A program made the translations under genes and the position numbers. The notes under the pieces are model-generated. The model worked only from the letters and a program-made list of their open reading frames with translations, did no database searches and was not told where the DNA came from. From an uncultured Candidatus Binatia bacterium (GTDB lineage Bacteria; Desulfobacterota; Binatia; Bin18), in the NCBI GenBank assembly GCA_958296235.1, contig OY282457.1, forward strand, positions 2,785,338 through 2,849,337: a DNA stretch of 64,000 nt. Reading direction: 5' to 3'. Shown here piece after piece: positions 8,541 to 17,315 of this stretch (positions are counted from its first letter, which is position 1; every line of letters starts with the position of its first letter).

Positions 8541-10028
8541 CTAGCCCGACGGGTTGGCCGCTCTTATTGGCCGCTGTTCTGATGCGGACATATAGGCAGC
8601 CGGCAGCTCACGCGGAATATAGCGGGTGTATAATTCGTAACGCTTGAGAATGGCATTCGCATACCGCACCGCCTCACCGCCGGGAGCAAAGCTGGTGTTG
8701 ACCTGCCGATAATACGCGGCGTCTTCCAAAAGCGGGAAAACGCGCTCAACTGAGTCTTGCCAACAATGCGGGTCGTAGCCAAGGACTTGGGCGAGCCGCT
8801 GGGCCGCTCTGACGCGGCTCGGGCCGATCAGATAGCCGCTCAGGGCAAAGGCGAGACGCTCCTGGGGTTGCCCGTCGGGGAATTGGGTCAGGAGAAAGCG
8901 TAAATACTTGACGCCGGCTTCAAGATTGCCCCGGATGGTCTGAAAATCCTCGACGCCCACTTCACGCGCGGCAATGGGCATAACCTGCATGAGGCCCTGG
9001 GCCCCGCGCGGACTGACCCGGCTGTGGTCAAAACGTGATTCCTCAAAAATCAGCGCAGCAATAAGACGCCAGTCAAAGCCGGCCGGCTCGGCATAGCGGG
9101 CGATGAGCGGGTCGTGCCGCGACAAACGGTTGGCGAATACGGTGGATTCGTTCGAGCGGAGAAACCGCGTGCTGATAAAGTATTTTTCGTACAATATTTT
9201 CCGTAGGCCGGACCGCTTGGCCCAGGCGTGGTACTGATTCACGGCAGCTAAGAGTTCCTCTTGTTCTGGTCGGACCGCCCAGCCTATTCGGGCCGGTTCC
9301 GGCAGGGTGTACATGCTCCGTAGTGTCCCTGGAGAGGCGGTGTGGACGAGTTCGACAACGGGTGTCGGGACTGGCGCAAAAGGGACGCGCTTTTTCACCG
9401 TTGCCGATAAGGTGAGACCGGCTAAGCCCTCAGACAACCGAGCTTGCGGGGGGGGAGCCGCAGCATCTTTCTGTACGCTGTCCGGGCGAGCTGATGCTTC
9501 AGAAGGAACAGCGTTGGTATGGAGCGCCTCGGATGGGCCTTGGTTCGCATTGCGAAGCAGCGCTGGCGGGTGGGGCTGGTCTGCCCGAGTAATGACCTGG
9601 ATATCCGTAGTGATATAAGCCTGGGAGTACCGAACGCGAGCGGCGGGGCCGCCATCCGGGATAAAAACACCGGCCGCAATGTCGCCTCTCCCTTCAACGA
9701 GCCACTGTGTGAGCGCAACGCCTGGGGGCGGGGTCTGGACCTGGAGGGTGACGCCAAGCTGCTGGGCAAATCCGAGCGCCAGTTCGTATTCAAACCCGTG
9801 TTCCCGACCGCGGTAGAGGAAATAGGACATTGCATCATGGTGCATGAGCACGGTAAGTACGCCTCGTTTTTGGATATCAGCGACGGTTGGACGCGGAATG
9901 TGAAGCACCTGAACGGCAGCTGGCGCAGGCAAGACAGGCGTGGGGGGCGGAGACCAGAGCGTCCCGCCGCCGAGCACGCTCATCAGAACCAGGACCAGGA
10001 TGCTGAGACGAAAGCCACTGTGTCGCAT
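8541..10028 (-). CDS. mltF: MltF-like membrane-bound lytic murein transglycosylase with atypical solute-binding domain
   Basis: Exported 495-residue enzyme expected to cleave glycan strands to 1,6-anhydro-muropeptides. The N-terminal membrane segment is followed by a type-3 solute-binding lobe (residues about 50-150: GVLTVLMHHDAMSYF, GFEYELALGFAQQLGV) and a C-terminal SLT domain (about 300-450: LIAALIFEESRFDH, GAQGLMQVMP, GVKYLRFLL). Glu330 is the likely catalytic acid. Between the two, residues about 155-265 form a Pro/Ala/Ser-rich stretch where the second binding lobe should be. The end of the lobe (IGWAVRPEQEELLAAVNQYH) is kept. Confidence 0.88.
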   Translation of the reverse strand: MRHSGFRLSILVLVLMSVLGGGTLWSPPPTPVLPAPAAVQVLHIPRPTVADIQKRGVLTVLMHHDAMSYFLYRGREHGFEYELALGFAQQLGVTLQVQTPPPGVALTQWLVEGRGDIAAGVFIPDGGPAARVRYSQAYITTDIQVITRADQPHPPALLRNANQGPSEALHTNAVPSEASARPDSVQKDAAAPPPQARLSEGLAGLTLSATVKKRVPFAPVPTPVVELVHTASPGTLRSMYTLPEPARIGWAVRPEQEELLAAVNQYHAWAKRSGLRKILYEKYFISTRFLRSNESTVFANRLSRHDPLIARYAEPAGFDWRLIAALIFEESRFDHSRVSPRGAQGLMQVMPIAAREVGVEDFQTIRGNLEAGVKYLRFLLTQFPDGQPQERLAFALSGYLIGPSRVRAAQRLAQVLGYDPHCWQDSVERVFPLLEDAAYYRQVNTSFAPGGEAVRYANAILKRYELYTRYIPRELPAAYMSASEQRPIRAANPSG

Positions 10029-10088
10029 ACAGGCGTAAGGATGTCCTTTTCTCTTTTCGTTGTTGTGCAGCCCGTTCCTCCGGCGTGT

Positions 10089-10123
10089 TTGACAGTCTCA
10101 GACTTTTTACTTACCGTGCCCGT
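10089..10123 (+). promoter_or_regulatory. Candidate promoter and small palindrome before TetR gene
   Basis: TTGACA (10089-10094), 17 bases, then a weak -10 TACCGT (10112-10117) places the transcript start at 10124, exactly on the GTG chosen for the TetR gene. An 11-base palindrome, AGTCT-C-AGACT (10094-10104), lies between the two boxes and could be an operator. The poor -10 keeps this tentative. Confidence 0.35.
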
Positions 10124-10777
10124 GTGAACACGCGCGAAAAAATTCTCGATGTTGCCGGTCGGCTATTTGCCACGCAGGGGTATGCCGATACCTCATTGGC
10201 GCAAGTGGCGCGGTCTGCGGAGGTGAGTAAAGCGCTTATTCTTTGGCATTTCAATAGTAAGAATGACCTCTTTCGTACCGCATTACAGAATTTTCTCTCT
10301 CCATATGCTATCGACGCCACAGGCTTACGTGGGCTGAGTGAACGGGAACAATTTGAAAAACTCATTGATGATTACTATACCTTTATCACTGACCACTTGC
10401 CATCAGTCAAATTTGTCCTTGGCCAAGTCGTCCGCGAGGAAGGGAACGCCAAAGAGGTTGTGGACCATGTCAGCGACCTCTACCATGTGTATCAGCAGTT
10501 GCTGACTTCTATTCTGAATCAGGGCCGAAAAACCCAGGTCTTCACGCCCGATATCCAGTCGGCAGAAGAGGCCGCCTTGATTATGGCAACCCTGAACGGA
10601 CTGCTGATCCAGCAACTCGTTGATGCGAACAATGGTGCCAGCGCGCACCAGTTGCTGACCCGTTTTAAGGAGACGCTTCGGAGCCGACTCTATACGCCCG
10701 AGGCATTTCCTCCTGCGGTCCGCACTGCTGCTGCCTGTCGTCCCGTTGATGGAGCCGGCTCTGCCGCGGAGCGCTAG
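10124..10777 (+). CDS. TetR/AcrR family transcriptional regulator
   Basis: A 217-residue regulator with a clear N-terminal HTH (REKILDVAGRLFATQGYADT, SLAQVARSAEVSKALI, LWHFNSKNDLF). A GTG at 10085 extends the frame by 13 residues, but the GTG at 10124 starts just before the HTH and coincides with a predicted transcript start. It is divergent from the MltF-like gene and directly upstream of the dodecin and MBL-hydrolase genes, which are plausible targets. The ligand is unknown. Confidence 0.88.
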   Translation: MNTREKILDVAGRLFATQGYADTSLAQVARSAEVSKALILWHFNSKNDLFRTALQNFLSPYAIDATGLRGLSEREQFEKLIDDYYTFITDHLPSVKFVLGQVVREEGNAKEVVDHVSDLYHVYQQLLTSILNQGRKTQVFTPDIQSAEEAALIMATLNGLLIQQLVDANNGASAHQLLTRFKETLRSRLYTPEAFPPAVRTAAACRPVDGAGSAAER

Positions 10778-10809
10778 TCATATCAGTGAGCATGACACAA
10801 GGAGGGCCT

Positions 10810-11022
10810 ATGGTCGAGAAAACGATTGAACTGACAGGCTTGTCTTCAACCAGTATTGAAGACGCGGTATCGCTGGCCGTCTCCCGGGCGGCGGTCACGA
10901 TTAGCGGGATCTACGAGGTCCAGGTCTCGGACATTACCGCGGTTGTCGAAGAGGGAGTGATAGCCCGCTGGAAGGTGAAAATAAAAGCCACGTTTCCCAT
11001 TAAGGACAGCATACACGAATGA
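10810..11022 (+). CDS. Dodecin family protein
   Basis: A 70-residue dodecin, a small flavin-binding protein that assembles into a hollow dodecamer and stores or buffers riboflavin/FMN. The pattern MVEKTIELTGLSSTSIEDAV, SRAAVTISGIYEVQV and GVIARWKVKIKATFPI fits the beta-alpha-beta-beta fold. AAGGAGG precedes the ATG at 10810; the in-frame ATG at 10786 has no ribosome site. Its stop overlaps the next ATG (ATGA), so it is co-translated with the MBL hydrolase. Confidence 0.88.
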   Translation: MVEKTIELTGLSSTSIEDAVSLAVSRAAVTISGIYEVQVSDITAVVEEGVIARWKVKIKATFPIKDSIHE

Positions 11023-12014
11023 CACAGACCGAAACCCAGACCGACGCAAAAATTCGCGCAGTTGCTCCCGGCGTCTATCAACTGTTTTTACCGCTTCCGA
11101 TGCGGCCGAGCATCGTCAATGTCTATCTTGTCAGGGACAATGATGAATGGGCGTTGATCGATACCGGCATGCACACCGCAGACAGTATCGCCACGCTCAA
11201 GTCCGCTCTTCGCGCAGTTGGCTGTCAACCGACGTCCATCCGCACCCTCATCTCAACCCACCATCACGCCGATCACTTCGGCACCTCGCAGACTTACCAG
11301 GAGTTGACCGGCGCTGAAGTCTACCTGAATGAACTGGAACTGTCCCGAGTTGAACGGCTCCAGTCTACCGAACGCCACCCCGAAGCCTTTGCCTTTTTTC
11401 AGCAACACGGCATTCCGTTGGACTCGCCGGAGCAACTGCCGACCCCAGGCAGCTTTTACGGCTCCCGCTATATGCCGGCCAAACCGGATCATTTCATTCG
11501 TGATGGCGAATCCCTCTATGTCGGGAAACGTGAACTGCGAGTCGTCTGGACGCCCGGTCATACGCAGGGTCACTGCTGCATCTACTTGCCCGAGGATAAG
11601 GTCATGATCGTGGGAGATCATCTCCTGCCCAAGATTACACCCCACGTCGGTGTGTACCACGCCGGGCCGGACAATCCGCTCCGGGATTTTCTCGACTCCC
11701 AGGAGAAGATTCAGGGCTTTGACGTGGAACTCGTGTTGCCCGCTCACGGTGGCGTGTTTAAGGATCACCGCTACCGGGCCAAGCAGATTATTCAGCATCA
11801 TCGCTACCGTTTGGATGAGATGTACGATCTCATTCGTGGGCACGCCCATTCGGCCTATGAAGTCGCGTCCAAGGTCTTTGATTTGAATGCCGACCTGCCC
11901 ATTTTTCATATGTTTGCGGCCACGTTTGAGACCTTGGCCCATCTGCACCTGCTGATGTACGATGGGAAGGTGAAACGAGTCGAAGACGAACCAACCACTC
12001 GTTTTATCGCCTGA
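11019..12014 (+). CDS. MBL-fold metallo-hydrolase
   Basis: Metallo-beta-lactamase superfamily hydrolase of 331 residues. The dinuclear metal-binding motif THHHADHFG is intact, with further ligands in WTPGHTQGHCCIYL, VGDHLLP and AHGGVF. The C-terminal HHRYRLDEMYDLIRG region resembles the winged-helix tail of the LACTB2-like/glyoxalase II-like group. Substrate unknown; thioester or ester hydrolysis is likely. It overlaps the dodecin gene by 4 bases. Confidence 0.9.
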   Translation: MTQTETQTDAKIRAVAPGVYQLFLPLPMRPSIVNVYLVRDNDEWALIDTGMHTADSIATLKSALRAVGCQPTSIRTLISTHHHADHFGTSQTYQELTGAEVYLNELELSRVERLQSTERHPEAFAFFQQHGIPLDSPEQLPTPGSFYGSRYMPAKPDHFIRDGESLYVGKRELRVVWTPGHTQGHCCIYLPEDKVMIVGDHLLPKITPHVGVYHAGPDNPLRDFLDSQEKIQGFDVELVLPAHGGVFKDHRYRAKQIIQHHRYRLDEMYDLIRGHAHSAYEVASKVFDLNADLPIFHMFAATFETLAHLHLLMYDGKVKRVEDEPTTRFIA

Positions 12015-12081
12015 AGCGGAGCCGTGGGTTGGGTGCCCCGGAGCGAACCCGGCGGCGGATTTTACACCGTGGGTTTTTCGT

Positions 12082-12822
12082 ATGCGCTACACTGTTTTCG
12101 ATATTGAGACCCGCATAGACAAGAGTCTGGTGCAGGCCGTCTATTTCCCACAGGCGGCAGAAGAGGGTCTGTCGGACGACGATGTCTACCGCCGGATGCA
12201 GCAACGCCTGCGTGAGGAGCAGGGCAATGATTTTTTCCCGCTGTCTTTTCATCTGCCCATTTCCATCGCTGTCGGGCAAGTGAATGAAGAGCGGGCGCTG
12301 ACTGGAGTCGAGACGATTCAGGCCGCGGACACCGCTCAATCGGGTACGCCCGAGGAAGCCTTAGTGCGAGCGTTCTGGGAACGGCAGGAACGCTTCTCAG
12401 GCACTCTGGTCAGTTTTAATGGGCGGAATTTCGACCTGCCCGTGTTGGAACTGCAAGCGCTCAAGCATGGCTGCCGCATTCCACGCTACTTTCATGGCAA
12501 GGCCCGTTACCGATTCTCTGACGAAGGGCACTACGATCTCTACGATTTTCTGACCAACTACGGAGTCCACCGTCTGCGTGGCGGCTTTAACGCCCTGGCC
12601 AAGCTGATCGGGCTGCCGGGGAAAACCGGCATTGACGGATCGATGGTCCAGCAGTTGTGGGAGGACGGACGTTTGGACGATATCCACCGCTACTGTCGCA
12701 CGGATGTCATCCAAACCTATTTTCTTTTTCTGCGGGTCGAGTTGATGCGTGGGCGGATAACCCAGCAGGAGTACGACGCGGCTGCCGAACAGTCCGCGTC
12801 TTTTCTTGAGGAAGAAGCCTAG
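12082..12822 (+). CDS. 3'-5' exonuclease, DNA polymerase B exonuclease-like (PF10108 type)
   Basis: A 246-residue stand-alone DnaQ/RNase H-fold exonuclease. ExoI is TVFDIETRID (Asp/Glu pair), ExoII LVSFNGRNFDLPVL and ExoIII HRYCRTDVIQTYFL, the arrangement of the predicted PolB-like 3'-5' exonuclease family. It should remove nucleotides from DNA or RNA ends using two metal ions. No polymerase gene is nearby. The ATG has no clear ribosome site. A 10-base-pair hairpin follows the stop. Confidence 0.85.
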   Translation: MRYTVFDIETRIDKSLVQAVYFPQAAEEGLSDDDVYRRMQQRLREEQGNDFFPLSFHLPISIAVGQVNEERALTGVETIQAADTAQSGTPEEALVRAFWERQERFSGTLVSFNGRNFDLPVLELQALKHGCRIPRYFHGKARYRFSDEGHYDLYDFLTNYGVHRLRGGFNALAKLIGLPGKTGIDGSMVQQLWEDGRLDDIHRYCRTDVIQTYFLFLRVELMRGRITQQEYDAAAEQSASFLEEEA

Positions 12823-12844
12823 GGCGCTGTGGTGACTCGGCTCT

Positions 12845-12870
12845 CGACTTGCTTGTCAGTAAGCAAGTCG
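12845..12870. terminator. Hairpin between convergent genes
   Basis: A perfect 10-bp stem (CGACTTGCTT / AAGCAAGTCG) with a 6-base loop, between the stop of the exonuclease gene and the convergent small gene. No long T-run follows on either strand, so it is only a possible bidirectional terminator. Confidence 0.4.
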
Positions 12871-12952
12871 GATGAGCGAAGCGCCAAGGCTGGCGAAACT
12901 CCAACGTCATACTGCTGTATCTCCCGCTGTGGACTGAAACCTCCGGTCGAGT

Positions 12953-13162
12953 TTACGCGGGATCGTTGTCCAGGAGTTTCAGAACCTCCTGCTTGCTGAC
13001 AGGCGTCGAGTCTTCCCCGTCTTGGATTGCGTGAACCAGGGCAGTGTCCTCAATCGCCTCGGTCAATAGCGCGTGGAAAACACTGCTGCGCTCTTCAATA
13101 ACCTCGATAAGCGCTTCCTTGAATAATTGTTTGATTCTGCTCTCGTCAAGAGAGAGTTCCAT
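12953..13162 (-). CDS. Hypothetical small acidic protein, antitoxin-like, without visible toxin
   Basis: A 69-residue acidic helical protein (MELSLDESRIKQLFKEALIE, VIEERSSVFHALLTEAIED, then SKQEVLKLLDNDPA). It resembles small proteins often found beside RelE/ParE-type toxins, but only 130 bases separate it from the next gene and no toxin frame is present. A GGGGG ribosome site precedes the ATG. It may be an orphan antitoxin; the function is not proven. Confidence 0.55.
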   Translation of the reverse strand: MELSLDESRIKQLFKEALIEVIEERSSVFHALLTEAIEDTALVHAIQDGEDSTPVSKQEVLKLLDNDPA

Positions 13163-13299
13163 GATTGCCCCCTGCGTGGTACGAAACGGCGCTTACAGGA
13201 ATAGTAGCCCTTCAGTCTACCGCCTACCAGTCCTTCCCTCTTGGAGATGTGTCGGAGTCAGGAGGGAGCGCCACAGGGCCGGAAACAGGAATCGTTCGT

Positions 13300-13731
13300 T
13301 CAGGCCGCCTGCGCAGAGGAGGTATAGGTCGATAACGCATGGCGCCGGCCACTCATGCGTCGGAGTGGAAAGCGGGCGACAGCTTCTCCCTGCGTTCCAT
13401 CCTGCACAAGCTGGGTGTTTTTCCACTTGGCGAGTCCGTTGCGGAGATAATCGGCCTCAATACCGAGCAAAGCACAGATATTCTCAAACGAGAACGGCCA
13501 ACTGGTGTCGCCTGAGTACATCCATTCTTCCGTCTCTTTGAGGAGACGGCGTTGACGACGGGTTGCGCCGGAAATCGAATGCTGGAAGGTCGCAATCGCG
13601 TTTTCCATGACAGCGAGCATCAGGCGCTTCTCAGGCTGGGCAGATTCCTCGGACCGAATCCGGTCAAAATACTGTGAGGGAACGATGATGTCCGCGTCGA
13701 GCGCTGGTGCAAATTGCTCTTCTGTAGCCAT
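13300..13731 (-). CDS. Conserved hypothetical protein, possible DNA-binding helical domain
   Basis: A 143-residue protein of unknown function. The start is the ATG at 13731 after GGGAGAAG; an upstream in-frame codon at 13785 has no support. The centre (RQRRLLKETEEWMYSGDTSW, then PFSFENICALLGIEADYLRN) looks like a helix-turn-helix or similar helical fold: a helix, a WPFSFENIC turn and a second helix ending GLAKWK. It is a lone gene in a region of small genes. I recall similar unnamed proteins but no function. Confidence 0.6.
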   Translation of the reverse strand: MATEEQFAPALDADIIVPSQYFDRIRSEESAQPEKRLMLAVMENAIATFQHSISGATRRQRRLLKETEEWMYSGDTSWPFSFENICALLGIEADYLRNGLAKWKNTQLVQDGTQGEAVARFPLRRMSGRRHALSTYTSSAQAA

Positions 13732-14009
13732 GCTTCTCCCTTCCGTTTTCCCAGGAAAGCAAGGTCCTGTGTTGTCCTGGTCCAATATAAGAGAGCAGAA
13801 AGTATGCCAGCACCAGAGAGAAAATAAATATGAGTATTATCAGCTAGATAGGACGGTACGAGACAACGTATCCGTTTATGATGTCATAAAAAGTAACACC
13901 CGAACGGAGAGGGTATGTCTTAAAACAAGACAGGAGGCCGAGAGCCTCCATGAATCTGTCCAGCGTGTAGAGTTTGTCCGTAATGGTGCATATGGTAGGC
14001 TGCCCTACC

Positions 14010-14345
14010 ATGAACATTACGAAGGGATGTGTCTTTCTCCTGCTTGGCGTGAGCCTCTCCCTGGGGTGTGTCTCGCACACAGAACGCCTGCCGTACCGTC
14101 CGCACCTGACCCAGCAAGATGAAGGGGTATGGGCTGAGGTAAAGCGTGAGTTTGGCTGGCGGCCGTCGCGCAAAACAAACAAGCCGAAAAAAGGGCCGGC
14201 GTCGTTCTATGCAAGAATGGTCCAGAGCGTCACCGGCTGGTTTACAGACAATGAGCGACCCGCAGGACCGGACATTCATCCGCGCCAGTGGGAACGGATA
14301 CACCAGGAATACGAGCAAGAGCAGAAGAGATTGGGGCTATACTAA
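14010..14345 (+). CDS. Putative lipoprotein
   Basis: A 111-residue protein with a type II signal peptide: MNITKGCVFLLLGVSLSLGC, the lipobox LSLGC placing the lipidated Cys at residue 20. The mature part is short, basic and helical (DIHPRQWERIHQEYEQEQKR) without a known domain. An upstream in-frame ATG at 13974 would place the signal internally and is less likely. Function unknown; it probably sits in the outer membrane. Confidence 0.65.
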   Translation: MNITKGCVFLLLGVSLSLGCVSHTERLPYRPHLTQQDEGVWAEVKREFGWRPSRKTNKPKKGPASFYARMVQSVTGWFTDNERPAGPDIHPRQWERIHQEYEQEQKRLGLY

Positions 14346-14400
14346 GTGCAGGGAGAAAGGCTATCGATACGGTCAGGGTTCTGAGAGGGAAAGGAGCGCT

Positions 14401-15504
14401 ATGAAAGCACTGATTGTTGGGGGTACGGGACCAACCGGACCGTTTATTGTGAATGGCCTGATTGAACGGGGCTATGAAGTCACGATTTTTCATCGCGGGA
14501 CGCACGAGATTCCCGAGATTCCGCCTGAGGTCGAACATATTCACGGTGATCCGCATTTCCGAGAAACCATAGATGCGGCCCTGGCTGGCCGTACGTTCGA
14601 TCTTGCGGTCGTTACCTACGGACGGATTCGCTTTCTTGCCGAAGCGCTGGTTGGCAAGATCGGACGTTTTGTTGGCGTGGGCGGGGTGGCGAGTTACCGG
14701 GGGTATATGGACCCCTCGGTACTCTCTCCGGTTGGGCTCAAAGTGGCGGTTGCCGAAGACGCGCCCGTTGTTGAGAGTGAAGCGGAACTCCGCTTTGCCT
14801 ATCTGATCGCCCAAACCGAACAAGCCGTGCTGGAACACCATCCCACCGCGGCCTACTTCCGGTATCCCTACGTCTACGGTCCCTATCAGCTCATTCCACG
14901 CGAGTGGTGTGTGATACGGCGTATTCTTGATAAGCGCCCGCATATGATTGTCGCCGACGGTGGGCTGACGCTTTTTACCCACGGCTATGCCGCCAATCTG
15001 GCCCACGCCGTGCTGCTGGCGGTTGATCAGCCCGAGGCATCGGCCGGACAGTTATACAATTGCGGCGACGAGAGTCAGCTCACCATCCATCAGGTGATTG
15101 AAGTGATTGCCAGCGCCATGAATTATGAGTGGGATATTATCAGTATGCCCAACGACCTGGCGCGCCCGGCGCGCCCCTACACCATGCAGGAAACCTCGCA
15201 CCACCGTGTTGTTGACCTGACCAAGATCAAAAACCAACTGGGCTATGCGGACCTCTATCCGGTCGAAGAGGCCATAGAAAAAACGGTCGCATGGTATCTG
15301 GCCAACCAGCCCGAACGGGGTGGAGAGATTGAAAAGCGCCTGCAAGACCCCTTTAACTACACGGCTGAAGACCGCCTCATCGCCGCGTATGCAGACAGTA
15401 TGCAGCGTGTAGCCGCTATCCCCTTCGAGGTCCAAACGGACCGCCCACACCCGTACGCCCACCCCAAGGAGCCGGGCCAGGAGCGAGACCACCGGGAGCG
15501 CTAA
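14401..15504 (+). CDS. NAD(P)-dependent epimerase/dehydratase family protein
   Basis: Extended short-chain dehydrogenase of 367 residues. The Rossmann motif is KALIVGGTGPTGPFIVNGL; the catalytic region contains YFRYPYVYGPYQLIPREW and the C-terminal half VDLTKIKNQLGYADLYPVEE, typical of sugar-nucleotide epimerase relatives. AAGGAG precedes the ATG at 14401; the frame is open upstream to 14146 but overlaps the lipoprotein gene and has no start signal. The substrate is not known and there is no sugar cluster nearby. Confidence 0.87.
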   Translation: MKALIVGGTGPTGPFIVNGLIERGYEVTIFHRGTHEIPEIPPEVEHIHGDPHFRETIDAALAGRTFDLAVVTYGRIRFLAEALVGKIGRFVGVGGVASYRGYMDPSVLSPVGLKVAVAEDAPVVESEAELRFAYLIAQTEQAVLEHHPTAAYFRYPYVYGPYQLIPREWCVIRRILDKRPHMIVADGGLTLFTHGYAANLAHAVLLAVDQPEASAGQLYNCGDESQLTIHQVIEVIASAMNYEWDIISMPNDLARPARPYTMQETSHHRVVDLTKIKNQLGYADLYPVEEAIEKTVAWYLANQPERGGEIEKRLQDPFNYTAEDRLIAAYADSMQRVAAIPFEVQTDRPHPYAHPKEPGQERDHRER

Positions 15505-15514
15505 CAGACGTGGA

Positions 15515-16390
15515 TCACGAGCGCGCCGCCGGCATCAGGCCGAAGTCGTACTCCAGCAGCGTAAAGGGTGTTGTGAGGCCATAGCGTTCGGCTAATGTTG
15601 CGTCCTCGCATTCCTTGAAGTCGGCCACGAGCGAGTCCTTGGTGGCAAATACCGCGTCAGAGTCCAGATAGGCGTCACCTTTCACAAAGATATGGGTGGT
15701 CAGGGGCCGGTAGCCGGCGGCGGAGAGCATGAAATGCACATGCGCCGGCCGCATCCCGTGCCGTCCGGTTGCGTCCAGCATGCGGCCGACCGGGCCATCG
15801 GTCGGAATCGAATAACTCACCGGAGTTTCGGAGACGAGCGCATAGCTGCCGTCTTCCTCAGTCGTGAACCTGCCACGCAGATTCCACTCTGGCGCCTTCT
15901 GGTCCTGAATATCGTACAGCCCGTTGGCCGAGGTCTGCCACACATCAACGGTTGCGCCGGCAATGGGCGCGCCCTCAGCGTCGATGACCTTGCCTCTCAT
16001 TAACGTCGGGCGCGCGCTCAGGTCTCTGCGGATGATGGAGCTGCCATTCTTCTGCTCTGGCGCGCCCTCGACATAGAACGGACCCAGGACGGTCGATTCG
16101 GTCCCAAGGCCGGTCTTGGGATGACTGAGCGCATCGACCAGCATGGACACCCCGAGCGTGTCGGACAGCAGGATAAACTCCTGCCGTTTGGCGTCGCACA
16201 TTTTGCCCGTGTCTGTCAGAAACTGAATGCCCGCAAACCATTCTGCCTCCGTGAGTTCAACGTCCTTCACAAAGGCGTGCATATGCGTAATGAGGCTGGT
16301 GATGATGCGTTGCAGGCGTGGGTCCGAGGTCTTGCTCGCATATTCTTTCACAACCGCTTCGGTAATGTTGTCTGCCGTATAGTCACGCAT
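15515..16390 (-). CDS. Intradiol ring-cleavage dioxygenase (hydroxyquinol/catechol 1,2-dioxygenase type)
   Basis: Fe(III) intradiol dioxygenase of 291 residues that cleaves a catechol or hydroxyquinol between the hydroxyls. An N-terminal helical dimerisation domain (residues 1-95) precedes the beta-sandwich. The expected ligands are Tyr159 (SANGLYDIQ), Tyr193 (TPVSYSIPT), His217 and His219 (MRPAHVHFML). AGGAGGG lies before the ATG at 16390. No regulator or maleylacetate reductase adjoins it. Hydroxyquinol against catechol specificity cannot be settled by eye. Confidence 0.92.
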   Translation of the reverse strand: MRDYTADNITEAVVKEYASKTSDPRLQRIITSLITHMHAFVKDVELTEAEWFAGIQFLTDTGKMCDAKRQEFILLSDTLGVSMLVDALSHPKTGLGTESTVLGPFYVEGAPEQKNGSSIIRRDLSARPTLMRGKVIDAEGAPIAGATVDVWQTSANGLYDIQDQKAPEWNLRGRFTTEEDGSYALVSETPVSYSIPTDGPVGRMLDATGRHGMRPAHVHFMLSAAGYRPLTTHIFVKGDAYLDSDAVFATKDSLVADFKECEDATLAERYGLTTPFTLLEYDFGLMPAARS

Positions 16391-16571
16391 ACTCTGCCCT
16401 CCTTTTGATACAAACAGCGCCCAACCCCTGGGGCCACGAATACACTCAGGCATAGCCGAGTGGGGGAGTATCGCCTAGCCCTTGCCGTCTTTTATTCTTG
16501 CCTCCCTCTACCGGGTTCCCAATCCTGGCTGTGGGCCTTATATTTTACCAGACGAAAGAAGAGGCTCACGT

Positions 16572-17315
16572 ATGACGAAACCGCTCCTCATTCTGAAAAC
16601 GGGTGCATTACCCCGCGCTGTGACCGCGCAGTGTGGTCGATACGAGCAGGCGTTCTTCAATGTCCTGGGTCCGGCGCGCTGCGTTGTTGTTGATGCGCGC
16701 AAGGAAAGCCTCCCCGAACCGGACTGGGCCGGCATCATTGTCACTGGCTCGCCTGCTTCAGCAAATGACCCCGACCCCTGGGTGACCAGGAGCGAAGATT
16801 TTCTGAAACGGGCCGCGGATCAGTCCGTCCCAATCTATGGGATCTGTTTCGGTCATCAGCACGTTGCCCATGCGTTTGGCGGCGCGATTGAAAAAAATCC
16901 GCACGGCTGGGAACTCGGCACGGCGATGGTCACTCTCACTCCAGACGGACAACGGAACGCGCTCTTTTCGACAGTCCCCGAATCCTTTCTGGCTCAGCAG
17001 AGTCACGGGGAAATTGTGACCGTCCTGCCTCCGGGCGCGACCGTCCTGGCCCAAAATGAGTCCTGTCCCTATCAAGCCTTTTCCCTGGAGAGGCACATCT
17101 GGGGAACTCAATTCCACCCGGAATTTACCCCCGCGATTATGGCCGGGCTGATTGCTTTACTGGCAGCCGTTCTGCCTCCCGAGTCCTTCCCTGGCTGGCC
17201 GTCCGCGCAGCAGCCGCTGCAAGACTGGTTGCTCAAGACCGTGCAAAACGCGCCTGCCGCCCAGCGCTGCCTCACGAATTTTGCCGCCCTGGTCGCCCAA
17301 CGCTTAGAGGCGTAA
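16572..17315 (+). CDS. Class I glutamine amidotransferase-like protein
   Basis: A 247-residue GATase1 protein. The nucleophile is Cys92 in VPIYGICFGHQHVAHAFGG, and the His/Glu pair lies in WGTQFHPEFTPAIM. It resembles stand-alone GuaA-like amidotransferases acting on gamma-glutamyl compounds or supplying ammonia to an unknown partner. Its 3' end overlaps the convergent murU by 12 bases. The ATG at 16572 begins the conserved strand; the longer open frame is unsupported. Confidence 0.87.
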   Translation: MTKPLLILKTGALPRAVTAQCGRYEQAFFNVLGPARCVVVDARKESLPEPDWAGIIVTGSPASANDPDPWVTRSEDFLKRAADQSVPIYGICFGHQHVAHAFGGAIEKNPHGWELGTAMVTLTPDGQRNALFSTVPESFLAQQSHGEIVTVLPPGATVLAQNESCPYQAFSLERHIWGTQFHPEFTPAIMAGLIALLAAVLPPESFPGWPSAQQPLQDWLLKTVQNAPAAQRCLTNFAALVAQRLEA

